Of a stretch of DNA of 44,054 bases, positions 40,610 through 44,054 are shown piece after piece (position 1 is the first letter of the stretch; every line of letters starts with the position of its first letter). The notes beneath the pieces were generated by a model. The model saw only the letters and a program-made list of their open reading frames with translations, ran no database searches and was not told where the DNA came from. Both the position numbers and the translations under genes were made by a program. The DNA comes from JBJMHZ01 sp045807125 (GTDB lineage: Bacteria; Actinomycetota; Actinomycetes; JAWWOL01). The DNA lies in the NCBI GenBank assembly GCA_045807125.1, contig JBJMHZ010000033.1, positions 1 to 44,054 on the forward strand, written 5' to 3'.

Positions 40610-41970
40610 CCGCCCCCGACGAGCTGCCGGGCCCCGCGGCCCACGAGCCGGCCGAGGACGGGGCCGAGGGCGGGTCGGTGGTGCTCGCCGAGGCCGTCCG
40701 CGGCCGCGTGCTGGCGCTGGCCGCCGAGGCGCTCGGTGCCCTGCCGCCCGAGGAGGTGCCGGCCGCGCTCCGCACGTTCGCCCGCTTCACGCCCGGCAAG
40801 CGGGCCCGGCTGGCCGCCGTGCCCCTGGCCGGGGCGCTCGAGGCCGACCCCGTGTTCCGGCAGCGGGTCGCCGAGCGGGTACGGGCCGCGCTGCCCGACG
40901 TCGCCACGGCCTTGCAGGCCGGCAGCCCGCCGTCGGCCGCGCCACCGGCCGACCTGGCGGCCCTTGCCTACCTGCTGCGCCCGAGCGGCTGGCGCGAGCA
41001 GGTGAGCGCGGCGACGGCCGCCGCCGAGCGGGAGGCCGCGGCGGCGCAGGCGGCGAAGCAGGCGGTCGCCGACCGGCGCCGGGCCGACGAGCTGCGCACG
41101 GCCCGCACGGCTGCGCGAGCCGACGTCGACCGGCTGCGCGGAGACGTCGAGCGGCTGCGGCGGGACAACGACGAGCTGCGCCAGCGCCTCGGCCAGGCGC
41201 GGGAGCGGGCCAGGCGCGCCGAGTCCGAGCTGGGCGACGCGGCGCGCGCGGCCGAGGCGGCGGCCGCGGCTGCCGAGTCGCGGGCCGTCACCGCCGAGTC
41301 GGAGCTGCGCCGGCTGCGCACGCGGCTGTCCGACGCGGAGGCCGCGGTCGAGGCGGCCCGACGGGCCGCCCGCGAGGGCAGGAGCACGGCCGACACCCGG
41401 TTGTGGCTGCTGCTCGACACGCTGGTCAACGCGGCCCAGGGGCTGCGCCGCGAGCTGGCTCTGCCGCCGCCCACCAGCCGCCCGGCCGATCTGGTCGGCG
41501 ACGACCGCGACGCCGACCCGTTCGCCGGCGTCGGGAGCCGCGCGCTCGCCGCCGACGACCCGGCGACCCTCGACCAGCTGCTGGGCCTGCCGGGCGTGCA
41601 CCTGGTGGTCGACGGCTACAACGTCACCAAGTCCGGCTACGGCGGGCTCTCGCTGGAGAACCAGCGCGCCCGCTTGCTCACCGGCCTGGCGGCGCTCGCC
41701 GCCCGCACCGGCTGCGAGGTGACCTGCGTGTTCGACGGCGCCGCGCTCGACACGCCGCTGACGACGGGCATGCCGCGCGGCGTCCGGGTGCGCTTCTCGG
41801 CGGCGGGGGAGACGGCCGACGAGGTGATCCGCCGCCTGGTCAGGGCCGAGCCGCCCGGCCGCCCGGTCGTCGTCGTCTCCTCCGACCGCGAGGTCGCCGA
41901 CGGCGTGCGGCGGGCCGGTGCGCGCGCGCTGCCGGCGGCCGCCCTGCTGCGCCGCCTCGACCGGGGCTGA
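40606..41970 (+). CDS. NYN-domain (YacP-like) RNA-binding/nuclease protein
   Basis: 454 aa in three parts. Residues 1-125 are helical (LAAEALGALPPEEVPAALRTFARFTPGKRARLA...). Residues about 130-270 form a long Ala/Arg/Glu-rich coiled coil. Residues about 315-454 are a PIN-like NYN/YacP domain: LVVDGYNVTKSGYG (first Asp), CVFDGA, ETADEVIRRLVRA and VVVSSDREVADGVRRAGARALPAAALL with the acidic metal-site residues. YacP relatives act in RNA or ribosome-linked cleavage (e.g. Rae1). GTG start with a GTGA overlap on the racemase gene. Confidence 0.87.
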   Translation: MTAPDELPGPAAHEPAEDGAEGGSVVLAEAVRGRVLALAAEALGALPPEEVPAALRTFARFTPGKRARLAAVPLAGALEADPVFRQRVAERVRAALPDVATALQAGSPPSAAPPADLAALAYLLRPSGWREQVSAATAAAEREAAAAQAAKQAVADRRRADELRTARTAARADVDRLRGDVERLRRDNDELRQRLGQARERARRAESELGDAARAAEAAAAAAESRAVTAESELRRLRTRLSDAEAAVEAARRAAREGRSTADTRLWLLLDTLVNAAQGLRRELALPPPTSRPADLVGDDRDADPFAGVGSRALAADDPATLDQLLGLPGVHLVVDGYNVTKSGYGGLSLENQRARLLTGLAALAARTGCEVTCVFDGAALDTPLTTGMPRGVRVRFSAAGETADEVIRRLVRAEPPGRPVVVVSSDREVADGVRRAGARALPAAALLRRLDRG

Positions 41971-42012
41971 GCCGCGCCTCGATCGACCGGCGCTCGCTCG
42001 GCCGCGCGGAAA

Positions 42013-42035
42013 CTGTCGGACCCACCGCCTAGCGT
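42013..42035 (+). promoter_or_regulatory. Candidate PafBC-type promoter of the Cys-rich small gene
   Basis: CTGTCGGAC, 8 nt, TAGCGT. Matches TTGTCRGTG-N8-TAnnnT at 6 of 9 upstream positions with exact spacing; weaker than the site at 38712-38734. The -10 is about 45 bp before the ATG. Confidence 0.4.
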
Positions 42036-42080
42036 CTGGCTCCTGAACCGGTCCACCGGGCCGGCGGGAGGAGGCGTCAG

Positions 42081-42272
42081 ATGCACATCGACTGCGACAG
42101 TTGCCAGGTCAGGGGCTCGGCGTGCGGCGACTGCGTCGTCACCGTGCTGCTCGGGGCGCCGCCCGACGGCGTCGAGCTCGACGAGACCGAGCAGGCGGCG
42201 CTCGACGCGCTCGCCGACGGTGGGCTCGTGCCGCGACTGCGGCTGGTGCGCCGCGATGCAGCGGCGAGCTGA
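42081..42272 (+). CDS. Small Cys-rich protein, function unknown
   Basis: 63-aa protein opening MHIDCDSCQVRGSACGDCVVTVLLG, with four Cys in a CxxC-x6-CxxC arrangement (C5, C8, C15, C18) that could hold a zinc ion or cluster, then an acidic helix (DETEQAALDALADGGLVPRLRLV). It resembles a conserved small actinobacterial family without assigned function. The ATG at 42081 has GGAGGAGG 8 nt upstream. It has its own promoter (42013-42035) and is followed by a long-armed hairpin and the riboswitch of the NlpC/P60 gene. Confidence 0.78.
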   Translation: MHIDCDSCQVRGSACGDCVVTVLLGAPPDGVELDETEQAALDALADGGLVPRLRLVRRDAAAS

Positions 42273-42275
42273 CCG

Positions 42276-42318
42276 GCCGCCGGCGCAGCGGGCACCGCCC
42301 GGGCGAGCAGCCGGCGGC
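42276..42318 (+). terminator. Hairpin after the Cys-rich gene
   Basis: GCCGCCGGC and its reverse complement GCCGGCGGC enclose 25 nt. The stem starts 4 bp past the stop codon. No T-tract. Candidate terminator. Confidence 0.35.
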
Positions 42319-42472
42319 GCTCGCCGCGAGCGATCCATGAGGCGGTCTGCGAGGTATGGGAGGTGTCACCTGGTTCAAGGTGGGCACGACTTGGCGTTCG
42401 CCGCGCCGCCTCATTAGGGTCGACGACGGCCCGCCGCACGGCAGCTTCCGCGCACGGTGGAGCGGCGCGGGC

Positions 42473-42610
42473 CACCGCCGAGTCGGTCCCGGTCCGTCCG
42501 GGACGGAGCCGGGGACCCAATTCCCGTGGGGTGAATCGGCGCGCGCCTGCGCGCCGTAGGGCGAGCTTCCCGCCCGAACCCGTCAGCTCACCCGGTAGGC
42601 GGTGAAGGAA
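42473..42610 (+). ncRNA. ydaO/yuaA-type c-di-AMP riboswitch upstream of the NlpC/P60 gene
   Basis: The leader carries the conserved ydaO blocks in order: GCCGGGGACCCAATTC, GTGGGGTGAATCGGCGC, a GC hairpin (GCGCGCCTGCGCGC), GTAGGGCGAGCTTCCCGCCC, GAACCCGTCAGCTCACC, and CGGTAGGCGGTGAAGGAAG. The outer stem is CACCGCC (42473-42479) with GGCGGTG (42598-42604). In actinobacteria this class usually precedes cell-wall hydrolase genes such as rpf and nlpC. It fills most of the 358-bp gene-free stretch 42273-42630. High c-di-AMP should lower expression. Confidence 0.88.
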
Positions 42611-42630
42611 GAAGGAGAGCCGTCCCTCAC

Positions 42631-43737
42631 GTGGCGACCTCGCACCGCAGATCCTGCCCGTCCCGCACGTTCCGCCCGCTCCCCGCTCTCTCCGCGCTCC
42701 CCGCTCGTCGCGCCCGCAGCCTCGCGCTGACCGGCGCCACGCTGGCCGCGCTCACCGCCGGCATCGGCGCGGCGGCCCCGACAGCCGGCCATGCGACCCC
42801 CCGGCCGTCGATCGCCTCGGTGCAGTCCAGGGTCGACCGGCTCACCGCCCGGCTCGACCAGGCCGTCGAGGACTACGACCAGGCCAAGGTCGATCTCGCC
42901 GCGACCCGCCAGCGGGCGCGGGTGGCCCAGCAGCGGGTCGCCGCCGCGCAGCACCGCCTCACGCAGGTGCGCGGCGAGCTGTCCGCGGTCGCGGCCGCGG
43001 CCTATCGCGGGGCGACGACCGGAGGCGGCGTGCTGAGCAGCCTCGTCGGGGCGACCGATCCCCAGCAGTTCGTCGATCAGGCCGCCACGCTCGACGCCAT
43101 CGGGCGCAATCAGGCAGCGGCGCTGGCCGGCGTGACCGCCGCCGAGCACGACCTCGCGGTCGCCCAGCGGGCGGCCGACGACGACCTCGCGGCGGCGCGG
43201 GCGCTCGTTGCCACGGTCGGCGAGCGCAAGGGGCTCATCCAGCGGACGCTCGCCAGCCAGCGGGGGTTGCTCGGCAAGCTGAAGGGCCGCCAGCGGGCCC
43301 GGCTGGCGGCCGCGGCGCGCGCCGAGCGGGCGAGGCAGCACGACCTCGCGCGCGCGGCGCTCGGGGCCGGCGGGTCGGCGCCAGCCGTCTCGGGCAGCGC
43401 CGGGGTCGCCGTGCAGTGGGCCTATCGCGAGCTCGGCAGGCCCTACGCGTGGGGCGCCACCGGGCCGGGCGCCTTCGACTGCTCCGGCCTGACGATGTAC
43501 GTCTGGGGCCGGGCGGGCGCGTCGCTGCCGCACTCGTCGGCCGCGCAGCACGGGGCCGGTGCGCCGGTCTCGCGCGGCGCGCTGCGCCCGGGCGACCTCG
43601 TCTTCTTCGGCTCGCCGATCCACCATGTCGGCATCTACATCGGCAACGGCTCGATGATCGAGGCGCCGCACACCGGCTCGGTGGTGAGGGTGGCGTCGAT
43701 CGACCGCTCCGACTACGTGGGCGCCGTCCGGCCCTGA
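42631..43737 (+). CDS. Secreted NlpC/P60 peptidoglycan endopeptidase
   Basis: 368-aa exported cell-wall hydrolase that cuts peptide stems. Signal peptide residues about 1-55 (ARSLALTGATLAALTAGIGAAAPTAGHA, read in two parts). A long coiled coil follows (about 62-245; LDQAVEDYDQAKVDLAATRQ), as in RipA/RipC-type proteins, where it inhibits or positions the enzyme. The C-terminal NlpC/P60 domain has C284 (AFDCSGLTMYVW), His332 (HHVGIYIG) and His347 (EAPHTG). The GTG at 42631 lies 13 nt after AAGGAG, the ribosome site at the end of the riboswitch. Counterpart of Rv2190c in this neighbourhood. Confidence 0.93.
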   Translation: MATSHRRSCPSRTFRPLPALSALPARRARSLALTGATLAALTAGIGAAAPTAGHATPRPSIASVQSRVDRLTARLDQAVEDYDQAKVDLAATRQRARVAQQRVAAAQHRLTQVRGELSAVAAAAYRGATTGGGVLSSLVGATDPQQFVDQAATLDAIGRNQAAALAGVTAAEHDLAVAQRAADDDLAAARALVATVGERKGLIQRTLASQRGLLGKLKGRQRARLAAAARAERARQHDLARAALGAGGSAPAVSGSAGVAVQWAYRELGRPYAWGATGPGAFDCSGLTMYVWGRAGASLPHSSAAQHGAGAPVSRGALRPGDLVFFGSPIHHVGIYIGNGSMIEAPHTGSVVRVASIDRSDYVGAVRP

Positions 43738-43788
43738 TCCGCGCGGCGCTGCGGGCCCTTCGTCCGCGGCCGCCGGTCCGCCGGCTCG

Positions 43789-43794
43789 TAGCAT
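43789..43794 (+). promoter_or_regulatory. -10 hexamer TAGCAT of a leaderless gene
   Basis: TAGCAT, 7 nt (GAGTCCG), then GTG 43802. The spacing matches other leaderless genes of the window and decides the start against the ATG at 43793, which lies inside the hexamer. Confidence 0.45.
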
Positions 43795-43801
43795 GAGTCC
43801 G

Positions 43802-44054
43802 GTGAGCGCGGGCGCGAGCGAGTCGGCACGAGCGCGGCGGGCCGCCCGCCCACCCGCCGCCCGCCGGCGAGCCGCTCGCCTGCTGGCCGCCGCCGCGCTC
43901 GCCGGGCTGCTCACCGGCGCCGGCGCGGCGACCGCCGTGGGGGACGCGCGCTCCGGGGCGGTGCTGCTCGGCGCGATCGAGACGCTGTCCCGGCAGGTCG
44001 GGTACGACCCGCGGCGGATGGACCTCCTCGACGGCCGGCGCTACGTCGAGGCCA
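43802..44054 (+). CDS. Exported protein of unknown function, cut by the window end
   Basis: 84 codons are visible. A basic N-terminal region (ARARRAARPPAARRRAARL) precedes a hydrophobic segment LLAAAALAGLLTGAGAATAV, a signal peptide or anchor. The extracytoplasmic part begins GDARSGAVLLGAIETLSRQVGYDPRRMDLLDGRRYVEA and runs off the end. I do not recognise the family. The position after the NlpC/P60 gene corresponds to the region near Rv2189c in M. tuberculosis, but similarity cannot be judged from this fragment. Confidence 0.6.
   Translation, partial: MSAGASESARARRAARPPAARRRAARLLAAAALAGLLTGAGAATAVGDARSGAVLLGAIETLSRQVGYDPRRMDLLDGRRYVEA

Overview
The window is a high-GC, gene-dense chromosomal segment of an actinobacterium (class Actinomycetia). 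Evidence includes GTG/TTG starts, many leaderless genes, a bcc-aa3 respiratory supercomplex gene set (QcrCAB, CtaC/D/E/F), a Psp module of PspA-PspAA-HtpX-PspAB, and a gene order that follows the Mycobacterium tuberculosis Rv2190-Rv2215 region (NlpC/P60 - UvrC-like exonuclease - trpD - ctaE - qcrCAB - ctaF/ctaC - adoK - HesB/ErpA - glycerate kinase - DUF3043 - cobT - cobS - gcvT - pepB - dlaT). I cannot place it at order or genus level.

Layout. 1-5.05 kb (minus): the N-terminal part of the 2-oxo-acid dehydrogenase E2 gene (sucB), lpd, a secreted repeat protein, and leucyl aminopeptidase. 5.3-10.4 kb: gcvT, then a cobU-cobT-cobS operon on the minus strand behind a cobalamin riboswitch; its first protein is a metallo-beta-lactamase/CobU fusion. 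10.4-12.1 kb: aldo/keto reductase and DUF3043. 12.2-14.9 kb: the envelope-stress module pspA-pspAA-htpX-pspAB. 15-16.5 kb: glycerate kinase and an A-type Fe-S carrier.

16.8-23.5 kb is the accessory part and the most interesting region. It holds a six-gene operon of fully dissociated nonribosomal-peptide-type proteins: stand-alone condensation protein, carrier protein, adenylation enzyme, ATP-grasp ligase, MFS exporter and a GNAT/FemAB-like transferase. It sits between the ErpA and AdoK genes, which lie close together in M. tuberculosis, and is bounded upstream by 17-bp tandem repeats and downstream by a 16-bp-stem hairpin. I infer an exported small peptide or acylated amino-acid product that I cannot match to a known pathway.

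23.7-36.6 kb returns to core metabolism: thiolase, adenosine kinase, ctaCDF, a small phosphotransferase, and convergent to it qcrB-qcrA-qcrC-ctaE. Then come a degenerate receiver protein coupled to trpD and a stand-alone Lrp ligand-binding protein. 36.9-44.05 kb: a DEDDh exonuclease/GIY-YIG (UvrC-like) fusion with a PafBC-type DNA-damage promoter, a tiny membrane peptide, a DUF962/Mpo1-like protein, an alpha-methylacyl-CoA racemase-like enzyme coupled to an NYN-domain protein, a Cys-rich small protein, a ydaO-type c-di-AMP riboswitch in front of an NlpC/P60 cell-wall hydrolase, and the start of one more exported protein cut by the window end.

Many genes show a TANNNT -10 hexamer 6-7 nt before the start codon, i.e. 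leaderless transcription; I used this to choose several starts. No tRNA, rRNA, CRISPR array or insertion sequence was seen. All calls come from reading the sequence by eye, without database searches.
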